A stretch of 64,000 nt of DNA from Hungatella_A sp034142505. Lineage in GTDB: Bacteria; Bacillota; Clostridia; Lachnospirales; Lachnospiraceae. How positions within the stretch are numbered: position 1 is the stretch's first letter; every line of letters starts with the position of its first letter. The notes under the pieces were generated by a model, which saw only the letters and a program-made list of their open reading frames with translations, was not told the DNA's origin and made no database searches. Of this stretch, positions 9,017-18,843 are shown in pieces. The translations under genes and the position numbers were made by a program. The stretch is from contig JAWZDV010000021.1 of NCBI GenBank assembly GCA_034142505.1, positions 1 through 64,000 on the forward strand. The letters run 5' to 3'.

Positions 9017-11263
9017 TCAGGAAAAATCATACTGTATCATCACGGAATCGTACCAGGAAGCCTCTTCCGTCAGTTTCTCCAGCCTGTTTTTAATTCTTAT
9101 TAGTATATCATAGTTTTCCTGTTTCAAATATAAAATTTTTCTATAAATATCCTTAACTTTGTATATTGGAGCCTGAGCCGGACCGATGACCTGTAATTTT
9201 TCCTGATTTTCATCCAATTTCACCCACTCTGCCACCTGATCCATGGCTGTGGCCAGCAGCGCCTCCGATTTGCAGGCCATCTGGATGGACAAAAGCTCGC
9301 AGGCCGGCGGATACCGCAGCACCGAGCGGTAACTCATCTCCTGCCCGTAAAAGGTCTTGTAATCCTGGTTTGCCGCGCACACAATGCTGTAATGCTCCGG
9401 GTTGTAGCTTTGAATCACCACATCCCCCGGCAGGTTGTCTCTCCCCGCCCGCCCGGCCGCCTGGGTCAGCAGTTGGAACGTCCGCTCCCCGCACCGGAAA
9501 TCAGAGGAGTACAGCGATAAATCCGCCGCCAGGATTCCCACCAGCGTCACGTTGGGGAAGTCATGGCCCTTGACGATCATCTGGGTTCCGATGAGGATGT
9601 CCGCTTCTCCCTCCGCAAAGGCGGTGAGAATCTCCTCGTGACCGCCCTTTTTTGAGGTGGTGTCAAGATCCATCCGGAGGACCTTCGCCTCCGGGAAGAG
9701 ACTGTTTGCCATCTCCTCCACCCGCTGGGTTCCCACGCCGAAATTGGCGATATAGGGGGAGCCGCAGGAAGGACATTTCTCCGGCATCGGAATGGTGTAA
9801 CCGCAGTAATGGCAGACCAGACGGCTGCCGCTTCGGCTTCCCGCCCCGTAGCCCCTCCGTTCGTGTAACGTCAGCGTCACGTCGCAGTGGGGACAGCGGA
9901 TGGCCTCCCCGCAGGACCGGCAGGACACAAAATTGGCATAGCCGCGGCGGTTGATAAACAGCATGATCTGTTCTTTCTTCGCCAGCCGCTCTTCCATCAT
10001 GGCCTGAAGGGAACGGCTGAAGATCGATTTATTGCCCTCCTTTAATTCTTCCCTTAAATCCACAATTTGAACCGCCGCCAGACTGCTGTCCGCCTTGGCC
10101 CGGATATCCAGGGTGTAGAGGGTAAATTCCCCTTTCAGTGCTCTGGTATAAGCTTCCAGAGACGGAGTGGCCGAGCCGAGAACCACACTGGCTTCATTCA
10201 TCTTCGCCCGGTAGACCGCCACATCTCTGGCGTGGTACCGGGGCGAAAGTTCGCTCTTGTAGGCGCCCTCATGCTCCTCGTCAATGATAATCAGCCCCAA
10301 GTTGTCAAAGGGCGTAAACAGCGCCGACCGGGGGCCGATCATAATCTGGATCTCCCCCCGTCTGGCCCGCTCAAACTGGTCATACCGCTCTCCCTGGGAC
10401 AGCCGGGAGTTGATGATGGACACCACGGACCCGAACCGCTTGTAAAACCGCATCACGGTCTGGTAGGTCAGAGCGATCTCCGGGATCAGCACGATCACCT
10501 GGCGGCCCTGGTTCATCACGTGGGCAATCAGCTCCATATAGACCTCGGTCTTTCCGCTTCCCGTGATTCCGTGGACCAGGGAGGTTTCCCGGATTCCCAG
10601 ATCGTATTTTCCGCAGAAATCATTTACGATGGCCTGCTGCTGGCTGTTCAGTTCCACATGATTCGTCTCCGTCTCCATCTCCTTCACCGGATTGCGGTAA
10701 ACGGTCTCCGAATCTAAGGTGATCATCCGTTTCTCAATCATGGGCTTTAGGGTGGCGCCGGATAAATTCATCTGGTTCATGGCCACGGCATAGGGAAAGA
10801 CGGGAGTTTCTGCCAGTACCCGGAGCAGACGTTCTCTCGCCTTATACCCTTTTTTATGTGCCTGGGAGATTTCATTTAACAGTTCTTCCCTCCCCATCAG
10901 GCATCGGATATTCTTATATTCAACGGCCTTGACCTTCTGCTTCACCGGCAGCACGGTTTTCAAGGCCTGGTTCATGGTGGAACCGTAGCGTTCCTTCATC
11001 CACCATGCAAGCTCAATCAACTGGGACTCGGCCGACACACTGCCGGCCACAATCCCAGCCACCTCTTTGATCTTTGTCTCGTCGTATTCCGGGTCCGGGG
11101 TCATTTCCACCACGTACCCTTTTCGCAGACGGTTGCCGGAACCGAAGGGAATCAGCACCTGCATCCCCACCTTCACATCCGGTTCCAGACGCTCAGGAAT
11201 CCGGTACTGGAAGGTGCGGTCTACTTTTTCATGTGATATATCAATGATGATGTTGGCGTACAT
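9017..11263 (-). CDS. priA: Primosomal helicase PriA
   Basis: 3'-5' helicase that reloads the replisome at stalled forks. 748 aa. The N-terminal 3'BD/WH region is followed by helicase lobe 1 with GITGSGKTEVY (Walker A) and IIDEEHEG (DEEH box). The zinc-binding insert carries eight Cys in four CxxC pairs, from CRSCG through CPSCG. Lobe 2 has GTQMIVKGHDFPN and the QAAGRAGR motif. The start overlaps the murF 3' end by 23 bp, with GGAG about 16 bp upstream. It is part of the murE-murF-priA-def-fmt run. Confidence 0.97.
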   Translation of the reverse strand: MYANIIIDISHEKVDRTFQYRIPERLEPDVKVGMQVLIPFGSGNRLRKGYVVEMTPDPEYDETKIKEVAGIVAGSVSAESQLIELAWWMKERYGSTMNQALKTVLPVKQKVKAVEYKNIRCLMGREELLNEISQAHKKGYKARERLLRVLAETPVFPYAVAMNQMNLSGATLKPMIEKRMITLDSETVYRNPVKEMETETNHVELNSQQQAIVNDFCGKYDLGIRETSLVHGITGSGKTEVYMELIAHVMNQGRQVIVLIPEIALTYQTVMRFYKRFGSVVSIINSRLSQGERYDQFERARRGEIQIMIGPRSALFTPFDNLGLIIIDEEHEGAYKSELSPRYHARDVAVYRAKMNEASVVLGSATPSLEAYTRALKGEFTLYTLDIRAKADSSLAAVQIVDLREELKEGNKSIFSRSLQAMMEERLAKKEQIMLFINRRGYANFVSCRSCGEAIRCPHCDVTLTLHERRGYGAGSRSGSRLVCHYCGYTIPMPEKCPSCGSPYIANFGVGTQRVEEMANSLFPEAKVLRMDLDTTSKKGGHEEILTAFAEGEADILIGTQMIVKGHDFPNVTLVGILAADLSLYSSDFRCGERTFQLLTQAAGRAGRDNLPGDVVIQSYNPEHYSIVCAANQDYKTFYGQEMSYRSVLRYPPACELLSIQMACKSEALLATAMDQVAEWVKLDENQEKLQVIGPAQAPIYKVKDIYRKILYLKQENYDILIRIKNRLEKLTEEASWYDSVMIQYDFS

Positions 11264-12701
11264 GTTTCACCACTTCTCCTAACTTCATGCTGTTGGAGCC
11301 TTTGAACAGCACGCTGTCACCTGTTTTCAGTTCCGTATCGAGGAAAGCCATCAGTTCCGGCATCCCCTGAAAGCTGTGGATGGAAATGCTGTCGGTATGC
11401 ATCTTTACACCCCTTGCAATCTCCAGCGCCAGTTCCCCGTATGTCACCAGTACATCCACCGGCAGCCCTGCTAAATATTCGCCGATCTCATAGTGGAACT
11501 GAGGGGCCTGTTCCCCAAGTTCCTTCATATCTGCCAAAACGGCGATACGGCGTCCATCTGTCCCAGCAGGACCGCATACGGATGCATGGCGATCCCTGTC
11601 TGCTGTTTTGGTCAGTTGGCTTTCTGCCTTCTTTTCCAAGGATACCAGGATGTCGATAGCCGCTTTCATGGACACCGGACTTGCGTTGTAAGTGTCGTCA
11701 ATCACCGTCAGTCCGCCGTCCTGATACACCTGCTGCCGCCCTTCAAATCCGGTAAACCGCGAAAGACTCTCCGCCGCCGCCGCCATGGGAACACCGCTCG
11801 CATCCGCCACAGCCAGCGCCACCAGCGCGTTTAAAATCTGGTGTGCCCCCATGACATGTAGGCGAACCTTCGTCCTCTCCTCCCCGTGTACCGCCGTAAA
11901 GGCCGGATACCCGTCCTCGGAATGGACATCCTCCGCCCGGTAATCACAGGTTTCTCCCAGCCCGTAGTAAACCGTGGAAAATCCCTCCCGTGCTTTTGTA
12001 TGTTTCAGCCACTCATCATCCCCATTGAGAAACAGAATCCCGCCTGGTTTCAAACCATCCTGGATACTCAGTTTTTCTTTATAGATATTTTCCTGGGTGC
12101 CAAGCTGTTCAATGTGGGTGATGCCGATGTTGGTGATCACCGCCATATCCACCTGGGCAATGCGGGCGATCACCGTCAGTTCCCCCGGCTCGCTCATTCC
12201 CAGTTCAATGACGCCGATCTCATCCCCGGAGGTAATCTCCGACAACGTGATAGGCACTCCCACCTGGCTGTTGTGGTTCCCAGGCGTTTTGTAGACCTTA
12301 AATTTCGCCGACAGAGCGGTGCTGATCATCTCCCTGGTGGTCGTCTTCCCCACGCTTCCGGTGACGCCCACCAGCGGCAGGGAAAGCCTATTCCGATACC
12401 AGGAGCCGACTGCCTGGAGGGCTTTTTTCGTGTCCTCCACCCGAATCCAGGCCGCGCCGTCAGACTCCTCCTCCTGCATCTGGTCATGTTCACTGGTAAA
12501 CACCGCCACAGCCCCCACACCGATGGCCTGGTGCAGGAAGCGGTGGGCATCCACCTTTTCGCCAATCAGGGGAACGAACAAATCGTTCCCCTTCATCGTC
12601 CTGGAATCAATACTAATATGTTCCACAGGAGTTTCCCGCCTGCCGCACAGCAGCCGGCCGCCGGAAGCCTCCACAATCTCTTTTACCGTAATCTGTTCCA
12701 T
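11241..12701 (-). CDS. murF: UDP-MurNAc-tripeptide D-Ala-D-Ala ligase
   Basis: Adds D-Ala-D-Ala to UDP-MurNAc-tripeptide, the last cytosolic Mur-ligase step. 486 aa, a little above the usual ~455; the excess is a Lys/Arg-containing insertion at about 365-390 before RIAVLADMKELG. The Mur-ligase ATP site GSVGKTTTREM is present, as are TKTPGNHNSQVG-like substrate contacts, TNIGITHIEQLG and the DDTYNASPVSM block typical of MurF. The start is 2 bp after the murE stop; the 3' end overlaps priA. Confidence 0.95.
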   Translation of the reverse strand: MEQITVKEIVEASGGRLLCGRRETPVEHISIDSRTMKGNDLFVPLIGEKVDAHRFLHQAIGVGAVAVFTSEHDQMQEEESDGAAWIRVEDTKKALQAVGSWYRNRLSLPLVGVTGSVGKTTTREMISTALSAKFKVYKTPGNHNSQVGVPITLSEITSGDEIGVIELGMSEPGELTVIARIAQVDMAVITNIGITHIEQLGTQENIYKEKLSIQDGLKPGGILFLNGDDEWLKHTKAREGFSTVYYGLGETCDYRAEDVHSEDGYPAFTAVHGEERTKVRLHVMGAHQILNALVALAVADASGVPMAAAAESLSRFTGFEGRQQVYQDGGLTVIDDTYNASPVSMKAAIDILVSLEKKAESQLTKTADRDRHASVCGPAGTDGRRIAVLADMKELGEQAPQFHYEIGEYLAGLPVDVLVTYGELALEIARGVKMHTDSISIHSFQGMPELMAFLDTELKTGDSVLFKGSNSMKLGEVVKHVRQHHH

Positions 12702-12703
12702 CT

Positions 12704-14191
12704 CTACTCTTCTACCTGGCCTTCCAGCTTTTTAAACACTTCTTCAATCACCTGACGGTCCAGGAACGGATAGCGGACCCCGTTGATCTCCTGGTAGTCC
12801 TCATGACCTTTTCCGATCACCGCAATCATATCTCCCGGCTGCGCGTGGACGATGCTGTACTCAATCGCCTCCCTGCGGTCCGGAATCTCGATAAAGGCCC
12901 CGCCGGTCTTTTCTATGCTTCCCCGGATATCGGCGATAATGTCCTCCACCTTTTCATACCGGGAGTTATCCGCCGTCACGATGGACAAGTCCGCCAGACG
13001 GCCGCCCACTTCGCCCATGGTATACCTGCGCTCCTTGGAGCGGTTTCCGCCGCAGCCAAAGACACAGACCAGACGTTTCGGATGGTATTCCCGCAATGTG
13101 GATAACAGACTCTCCATGCTGACTTCATTGTGGGCGTAATCCACAATCACCGTACAGCGCGGGGACGTGTGGACAATCTCCATCCGCCCGTTGACATAGA
13201 TATGCTCCATACCATGGCAGATGCTGTCATCCGGAATCCCCATCAGACTGCACACGCCAACCGCGGCCAATCCGTTGTAGACATTGAATTTCCCCGGTAT
13301 ATTCAAGCGTACCTCCAGTTTTGTGGAACCGCTCACCAGAAAATCGACGCCCACAAAATCAGGTTCCACTACATACCGGATATTCTCCGCCTTAAAGTCG
13401 GAATCCGCATCCAGACTGAAGGTATGTAACTCACAGTCCGCATGGGCCGTGATCTCCTCAAAATGATCATCATCCCGGTTCACCAGCCCCACCTGGCACC
13501 GCTGCAACAGCTGGGACTTGAAGAATAAATACTCCTCAAAATCCGCATGCTCATCCGGCCCGATATGGTCTCTGGAAATATTGGTAAACAGACCGTAGTC
13601 AAACCGGATTCCATCCACCCGGTGCATCTTGATTCCCTGGGAGGATACCTCCATAATCACATATTCGCAGCCAGCTTCCGCCATCTGTGCAAAATAGGAC
13701 TGAAGCTCATAGGACTCCGGCGTTGTATTCCTGGTCTGGTACGTCTTATCACCGATGATGGCTCCCGCCGTCCCGATGAGTCCCACCTTCTTCCCGGCCG
13801 CCTCCAGAATCGCCTTAATCATGTACGTCGTCGTCGTTTTCCCCTTGGTTCCGGTGACGCCGATACTGGTCATCTTCTGAAGCGGATTGCCAAATCTGGC
13901 CGCCGATAAAACCGCCAATGCTTCCCTGGCCTGCTCCACCTGAATCACAGTGACATCTTCCGGGATCACAGGAAGTTCCTCTGACGGTTTTTCCACCACC
14001 AGGACCCTGACTCCCTTTTCCACCACTTCCGGGATGTAATCGTGGGAGTCCACTCTGGTCCCCTTCATACACACGAATACGGCGCCCGGAGCCGCTTTTC
14101 TGGAATCATAGATGACATCTGCCACCTCTTCCTCTGCATTTCCCTGAAGCAGTTCAAAAGCAATGTCCTTCAGCCAATCCTTTAATCTCAT
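12704..14191 (-). CDS. murE: UDP-MurNAc-dipeptide meso-DAP ligase
   Basis: Adds the third stem-peptide amino acid. 495 aa from the ATG at 14191, preceded by TTGGAGGACC; the longer frame opens with a TTG that lies inside this ribosome site. The ATP site GTKGKTTTTYM is present, as is the N-terminal DSRKAAPGAVFVC uridine-binding block. The amino-acid selectivity motif is DNSR, where meso-DAP enzymes have DNPR: the DAP-contacting Arg is kept and Pro is Ser. I infer a meso-DAP ligase. It is 18 bp downstream of fhs and directly upstream of murF. Confidence 0.94.
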   Translation of the reverse strand: MRLKDWLKDIAFELLQGNAEEEVADVIYDSRKAAPGAVFVCMKGTRVDSHDYIPEVVEKGVRVLVVEKPSEELPVIPEDVTVIQVEQAREALAVLSAARFGNPLQKMTSIGVTGTKGKTTTTYMIKAILEAAGKKVGLIGTAGAIIGDKTYQTRNTTPESYELQSYFAQMAEAGCEYVIMEVSSQGIKMHRVDGIRFDYGLFTNISRDHIGPDEHADFEEYLFFKSQLLQRCQVGLVNRDDDHFEEITAHADCELHTFSLDADSDFKAENIRYVVEPDFVGVDFLVSGSTKLEVRLNIPGKFNVYNGLAAVGVCSLMGIPDDSICHGMEHIYVNGRMEIVHTSPRCTVIVDYAHNEVSMESLLSTLREYHPKRLVCVFGCGGNRSKERRYTMGEVGGRLADLSIVTADNSRYEKVEDIIADIRGSIEKTGGAFIEIPDRREAIEYSIVHAQPGDMIAVIGKGHEDYQEINGVRYPFLDRQVIEEVFKKLEGQVEE

Positions 14192-14209
14192 ATCATCAAG
14201 GTCCTCCAA

Positions 14210-15880
14210 TTAAAATAATCCGGTAATCACGCCCTGGGCGTTGACATCAATGCCTTCCGCCGCCGGTTTCTTTGGCAGCCCCGGCATGGTCATAATCGCA
14301 CCGGTCAGCACCACCACAAAACCTGCTCCTGCCGATACATAGACATCTCTCACATTGACCGTAAATCCGGTTGGGCGTCCCAGCTTCGTCTGGTCATCAG
14401 ACAGGGAATACTGGGTCTTTGCCATACATACCGGGAAAGTTCCAAATCCCATCTCCTCAATTCTGGCTAACGCTTTCTCCGCCGCCGGTGCATAGGATAC
14501 TCCGTCCGCCCCGTAGATTTCGGTGGCGACGGTCTTTATCTTGTCTTTTAAACTCATCTCGTCTGGATACAGCGCCTCATAGCGGCTTTCCTTGGTATCC
14601 AGAGTCTCTATCACTTTCTGTGCCAGGGCCTCGCCGCCCTCGCCGCCCTTTGCCCATACCTCGGACAAGGCAAACTCGCAGCCTTTCTCCTCGCAGAACT
14701 GTTTGATAAAGGCATATTCCGCCTCGGTGTCGCTGACGAAGGAGTTTAAGGTCACCACAATGGGAACTTTGTATTTCTGGATGTTCTCAATGTGCTTCTC
14801 CAGATTTACGATGCCTTTTTTCAGGGCTTCCAGGTTCTCCGCGCCAAGTTCGGTCTTCGGAACACCGCCGTTGTATTTCAGCGCCCGCACCGTGGCTACC
14901 AGCACAACGGCATCCGGTTTTAATCCGGCTTTTCGGCATTTGATATCCAGGAATTTTTCCGCGCCTAAGTCCGCGCCGAATCCAGCCTCCGTCACCACGA
15001 TATCCGCCAGCTTGAGGGCCGTCTTCGTCGCCCGCACACTGTTGCAGCCGTGGGCAATATTGGCAAACGGACCGCCGTGCACCAGCGCGCCGGTATGCTC
15101 CAGTGTCTGGATGATATTTGGCTTAATCGCATCCTTCAGCAGCGCCGCCATGGAACCGACCGCATGTAAGTCTGCCGCCGTCACCGGCTCCCCGGCAAAG
15201 TTGTAAGCCACGATAATCCGTCCCAAACGGTCCTTCAAATCATCCATGTCCGAAGCCAGACAGAGAATCGCCATGATCTCCGAAGCCACCGTGATGACAA
15301 AATGATCCTCTCTCACCACGCCGTCCGGTTTCGCGCCAAGGCCGACTACCACGTTTCGAAGAACCCGGTCATTCATATCCAGGCAGCGTTTCCACAGAAT
15401 CTGTCTTGTGTCGATACCAAGGCTGTTGCCCTGCTGAATGTGGTTGTCAAGAAGAGCAGCCAGTAAGTTGTTGGCCGACGTGATTGCATGGAAATCACCC
15501 GTAAAATGCAGGTTTAAGTCCTCCATGGGAACGACCTGGGCATAGCCGCCGCCGGCCGCGCCGCCTTTGATTCCAAAACAAGGCCCTAACGACGGTTCCC
15601 TAAGAGCAATCATGGTTTTCTTCCCCAGTCTTGTAAGCGCATCCCCAAGGCCCACACTGGTGGTAGTCTTGCCTTCCCCGGCCGGAGTCGGGTTGATGGC
15701 CGTCACCAGCACCAGTTTCCCATCCGGGCGGTCTTTCACCTGTTCCCAGAGTTCATCCGTGAGTTTTGCCTTGTACTTTCCGTACAGTTCCAAATCATCC
15801 TCCGTAATCCCATAAGCCGCCGCTACTTCCTTTACCGGAAGCATCCGGGCCTCCTGTGCAATCTGAATATCTGTCTTCAT
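14210..15880 (-). CDS. fhs: Formate-tetrahydrofolate ligase
   Basis: ATP-dependent synthesis of 10-formyl-THF from formate, feeding purine synthesis, fMet-tRNA and, in acetogens, the methyl branch of the Wood-Ljungdahl pathway. 556 aa, standard length. The NTP-binding TPAGEGKTTTSVGLGD lies at about 65-80; REPSLGPCFGIKGGAAGGGYAQ and the HAITSANNLL block are family hallmarks. The start has a strong AAAGGAGGAGC. It is first in the long minus-strand run ending in rpe. The ~140 bp upstream shows no recognisable THF riboswitch. Confidence 0.97.
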   Translation of the reverse strand: MKTDIQIAQEARMLPVKEVAAAYGITEDDLELYGKYKAKLTDELWEQVKDRPDGKLVLVTAINPTPAGEGKTTTSVGLGDALTRLGKKTMIALREPSLGPCFGIKGGAAGGGYAQVVPMEDLNLHFTGDFHAITSANNLLAALLDNHIQQGNSLGIDTRQILWKRCLDMNDRVLRNVVVGLGAKPDGVVREDHFVITVASEIMAILCLASDMDDLKDRLGRIIVAYNFAGEPVTAADLHAVGSMAALLKDAIKPNIIQTLEHTGALVHGGPFANIAHGCNSVRATKTALKLADIVVTEAGFGADLGAEKFLDIKCRKAGLKPDAVVLVATVRALKYNGGVPKTELGAENLEALKKGIVNLEKHIENIQKYKVPIVVTLNSFVSDTEAEYAFIKQFCEEKGCEFALSEVWAKGGEGGEALAQKVIETLDTKESRYEALYPDEMSLKDKIKTVATEIYGADGVSYAPAAEKALARIEEMGFGTFPVCMAKTQYSLSDDQTKLGRPTGFTVNVRDVYVSAGAGFVVVLTGAIMTMPGLPKKPAAEGIDVNAQGVITGLF

Positions 15881-16020
15881 GACGCTCCTCCTTTGGTATC
15901 CATGATCTGTTTCTATATTCGAACCCGGTCCTGACCTGCCGGTATCCGTAACTCATTTACTATGCACTCGCGATTCTTACTGCTGCGTTCTTACTATCAC
16001 TTTCCTCGCTATCGCATTCC

Positions 16021-18768
16021 TTACAATCCCTGCTCCAGCATATTCTCAAACTCTTCCATCGTCATCAGCACCTTCCGCGGCTTGGTTCCTTCTTCCTCCC
16101 CAACCACGCCGGCCTCCGCCAACTGGTCCATAATCCTGGCTGCCCGGTTAAACCCTATCTTATACATACGCTGAAGCATGCCGATGGATGCTTTCTCTTT
16201 TTCAATAATAAACTTCCCGGCCTGGGCAAAATACTCATCCCGGTTATTGGAACTCTCCTGGACCTCCTGGGCCGCCGGAGCAGTAATCTGCCGTTCAATA
16301 TCCGGGTTGTAATCCGTCACCATCTCCTGCTCCGTCAGGAATTCCACCACCTTGGAAACCTCCTGGTCGGACACAAAGGCGCCCTGGACCCGCTGCGGCT
16401 TCTGGAAGCCCGCCGGATAGAACAGCATATCGCCCTTTCCTAACAGTTTCTCCGCCCCGTTCATATCAATAATGGTTCTGGAGTCCACGCCGGAGGACAC
16501 GGAAAATGCAATCCTTGACGGCACATTGGCCTTAATAAGCCCGGTGATAACATTGACGGAAGGCCTCTGGGTTGCGATCACCAGATGAATCCCTGCCGCA
16601 CGGGCCAGCTGGGCCAGACGGCAGATGGCGTCCTCCACCTCTCCCGGCGCTACCATCATCAGATCCGCAAGCTCGTCCACGATAATCACAAGCTGAGGCA
16701 GCTTCTGGGGTTTGGCATCTTCCTCCATCCCCTCCATGGTATCTTTGGCGGCTTCCACCTTGGCGTTGTAGCCCTTCAAATCCCGGACATTATAATCCGC
16801 AAACTTCTTGTAGCGGTCCATCATCTCCGCCACCGCCCAGTTTAAGGCTCCAGCCGCCTTCTTCGGGTCGGTGACCACCGGAATCAGCAGATGGGGAATG
16901 CCGTTGTAAACGCTCAACTCCACCACCTTCGGGTCAATCATAATCATCTTTACGTCTTCCGGGCTTGACTTATAGATCAGGCTCACAATCAGCGTGTTGA
17001 TACACACCGATTTACCGGAACCGGTGGCGCCGGCGATCAGAAGATGGGGCATTTTCCCCACATCCGTCACCACAACCTGGCCGCCGATATCCTTGCCCAC
17101 AGCAAAGGATAGTCGGGACGCACTGTTTTTAAATTCATCGGCCTCCAGCAGATCCCGGAGCAGCACGATATTGTTCTCCTTGTTCGGCACCTCAATACCC
17201 ACAGCCGATTTGCCGGGGATCGGGGCTTCTATCCGAATGTCGGCCGCCGCCAGACTCAGTTTCAGGTCATCGGCCAGACCCACAATCTTGCTGACCTTCA
17301 CACCCTGTTCCGGGTGAAGCTCATACCGGGTCACGGAGGGCCCGCAGCTGACATTGGTCACAGTGACGCCCACACCGAAGTTCTGAAGCGTCTGCTGGAG
17401 CTTGATGGCCGTCTCCTTGTACTCCTTCTCCGAGTAGGACCCGGCCAGCTTGCTGCCGCGTTTTAACAGGGTGAGCGGCGGGAACTTGTACTCCTTCTTT
17501 ACCACCGGCTTCTGTTTGATCTGCTCCGCCACACTGATGTCGCCCTCCTTGGCCGCCTCAGCCCGCTTGGACTCCAGCTTTTTCTTTAACATCTCCGTAT
17601 CGGTCTCAATCACCTTGCCGGAAGCCGTCACCACCCGCTTTGGCTCCTCCGGAATAAAGAATTCACTGTAATTGACTCCGTCGTCCGCACTCTCCGTCGG
17701 ATAGAGGTCATCCTCCACAATACTCATCTCTTCCAGGGTTCTGGTATCCCGTTTCAGCACGATCTCTCTGCCGTCATCCATCTGGCCCAGACCGCCAGGA
17801 ATCACCTTCATGGCAGGAGCGGCCGCCACGGCGCTGTCCCCCTCCGTGTCAAATGGCACGGTGTCATTGTCATCATCTATGTAGTGTTCCGGCATGGCGA
17901 TGCTTCCGGTGAATATATCGGCCTTGCGCACCTTCGCAAGCGCCTCTTCCTCCAATTCACTGCGGACCGCCACGGCTGCCGCCGCCTCGTCGTCCTCCTC
18001 CAGATCATCCAAAAATGACACCGGAGCCGCCGGTTCTCCCCCCAGCTTGGTGGAGTCCAGATTGACGCCTCGGACCTTCTGTTCCTCCCTCAGCCGGCGT
18101 TTCTCCTCTTTGCGCTCCTCGTGAAGGATCTTGCGCCGGTCCACATCCTCCTTGGCGTACTGGTATGCCTTGTCGCTGCCCTTCTTCACCACACTCACCA
18201 GGGATTTCTCCGTGATGCAGACAATACAGATCACCAGCAGTACCGTCAGCACCAGATATGTCCCGACGGTTCCCAGAATCGAGCCCAGGAGCATCACAAG
18301 AAGGCCGCCCAGCCATCCGCCGCCGGCTCCCTTGACCGAGGACGCCAAAAAGTTCTCCGTCAGTTTCTGCCCCGGCACATAGCCGCCGCCAAACATCATC
18401 TGCGCCAGCGCGCACAGCGTTAAGATCGCCATCACCACCGAGATAATCTTTAACGAGGCGATGGGATTCCCTTTGTTGGACAGATAGAAGCATGTCCCCA
18501 CAAACAAAAGAACAGGTGCAACAAAACCTACCATACCGAAGATTCCCAGTTGCACCTTTCTGAGTAGATCACCTGCCACGCCGCACAGATGAAAATTGCT
18601 TAAAAACAAAAGGACTGCGATGGCAAACGAGGCGATAATCAACACCTCGGAGCGGATAAAACTGCTCTCCCCACCGTTTTTCTTTGTCTGTGTCTGTTTT
18701 TTTGTTCTGGCTGTCGTCGTCTTTTTGGACGGAGCCGCTTTTTTGCTCTTATTAGTTGTGCCTGCCAC
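16021..18768 (-). CDS. ftsK: DNA translocase FtsK/SpoIIIE
   Basis: Pumps DNA through the division or sporulation septum. 915 aa from a GTG at 18768 following AAAGGAGG (10-nt spacing); the frame extends to 18840 but the extra residues read through the promoter. A basic Lys/Thr-rich tail (~1-35) precedes about four TM helices (~40-185). An acidic linker runs to ~410. The RecA-like motor has GATGSGKSVCIN (Walker A) and VIIVDELADLMM (Walker B). The C-terminal ~65 residues are the winged-helix gamma domain. It follows tepA, as in Bacillus. Confidence 0.96.
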   Translation of the reverse strand: MAGTTNKSKKAAPSKKTTTARTKKQTQTKKNGGESSFIRSEVLIIASFAIAVLLFLSNFHLCGVAGDLLRKVQLGIFGMVGFVAPVLLFVGTCFYLSNKGNPIASLKIISVVMAILTLCALAQMMFGGGYVPGQKLTENFLASSVKGAGGGWLGGLLVMLLGSILGTVGTYLVLTVLLVICIVCITEKSLVSVVKKGSDKAYQYAKEDVDRRKILHEERKEEKRRLREEQKVRGVNLDSTKLGGEPAAPVSFLDDLEEDDEAAAAVAVRSELEEEALAKVRKADIFTGSIAMPEHYIDDDNDTVPFDTEGDSAVAAAPAMKVIPGGLGQMDDGREIVLKRDTRTLEEMSIVEDDLYPTESADDGVNYSEFFIPEEPKRVVTASGKVIETDTEMLKKKLESKRAEAAKEGDISVAEQIKQKPVVKKEYKFPPLTLLKRGSKLAGSYSEKEYKETAIKLQQTLQNFGVGVTVTNVSCGPSVTRYELHPEQGVKVSKIVGLADDLKLSLAAADIRIEAPIPGKSAVGIEVPNKENNIVLLRDLLEADEFKNSASRLSFAVGKDIGGQVVVTDVGKMPHLLIAGATGSGKSVCINTLIVSLIYKSSPEDVKMIMIDPKVVELSVYNGIPHLLIPVVTDPKKAAGALNWAVAEMMDRYKKFADYNVRDLKGYNAKVEAAKDTMEGMEEDAKPQKLPQLVIIVDELADLMMVAPGEVEDAICRLAQLARAAGIHLVIATQRPSVNVITGLIKANVPSRIAFSVSSGVDSRTIIDMNGAEKLLGKGDMLFYPAGFQKPQRVQGAFVSDQEVSKVVEFLTEQEMVTDYNPDIERQITAPAAQEVQESSNNRDEYFAQAGKFIIEKEKASIGMLQRMYKIGFNRAARIMDQLAEAGVVGEEEGTKPRKVLMTMEEFENMLEQGL

Positions 18769-18811
18769 GAAAACAAAGCCTCCTTTATTTAACCGATCAA
18801 TTCCAATAGAT

Positions 18812-18840
18812 AGTATACAAAAAAAGGAGGCAAATTGCAA
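18812..18840 (-). promoter_or_regulatory. SigA-type promoter of ftsK
   Basis: TTGCAA (18835-18840) and TATACT (18812-18817) with a 17-bp spacer, just past the tepA stop. The predicted start near 18805 leaves a ~37-nt leader containing the AAAGGAGG site. This supports the GTG start at 18768, because the upstream part of the longer frame would not be transcribed from here. Confidence 0.6.
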
Positions 18841-18843
18841 GAA

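Noticed and set aside
11886..12755. Long open frame (289 codons) on the plus strand opposite murF/murE.
   Set aside because: Antisense shadow of GC-rich coding DNA: no ribosome site, composition or family match; the minus-strand Mur ligases are certain.
15881..16020. Possible THF riboswitch upstream of fhs.
   Set aside because: No THF-aptamer core sequences; only a weak ACCGG/CCGGT hairpin and loose AGTAAGAA repeats are present.
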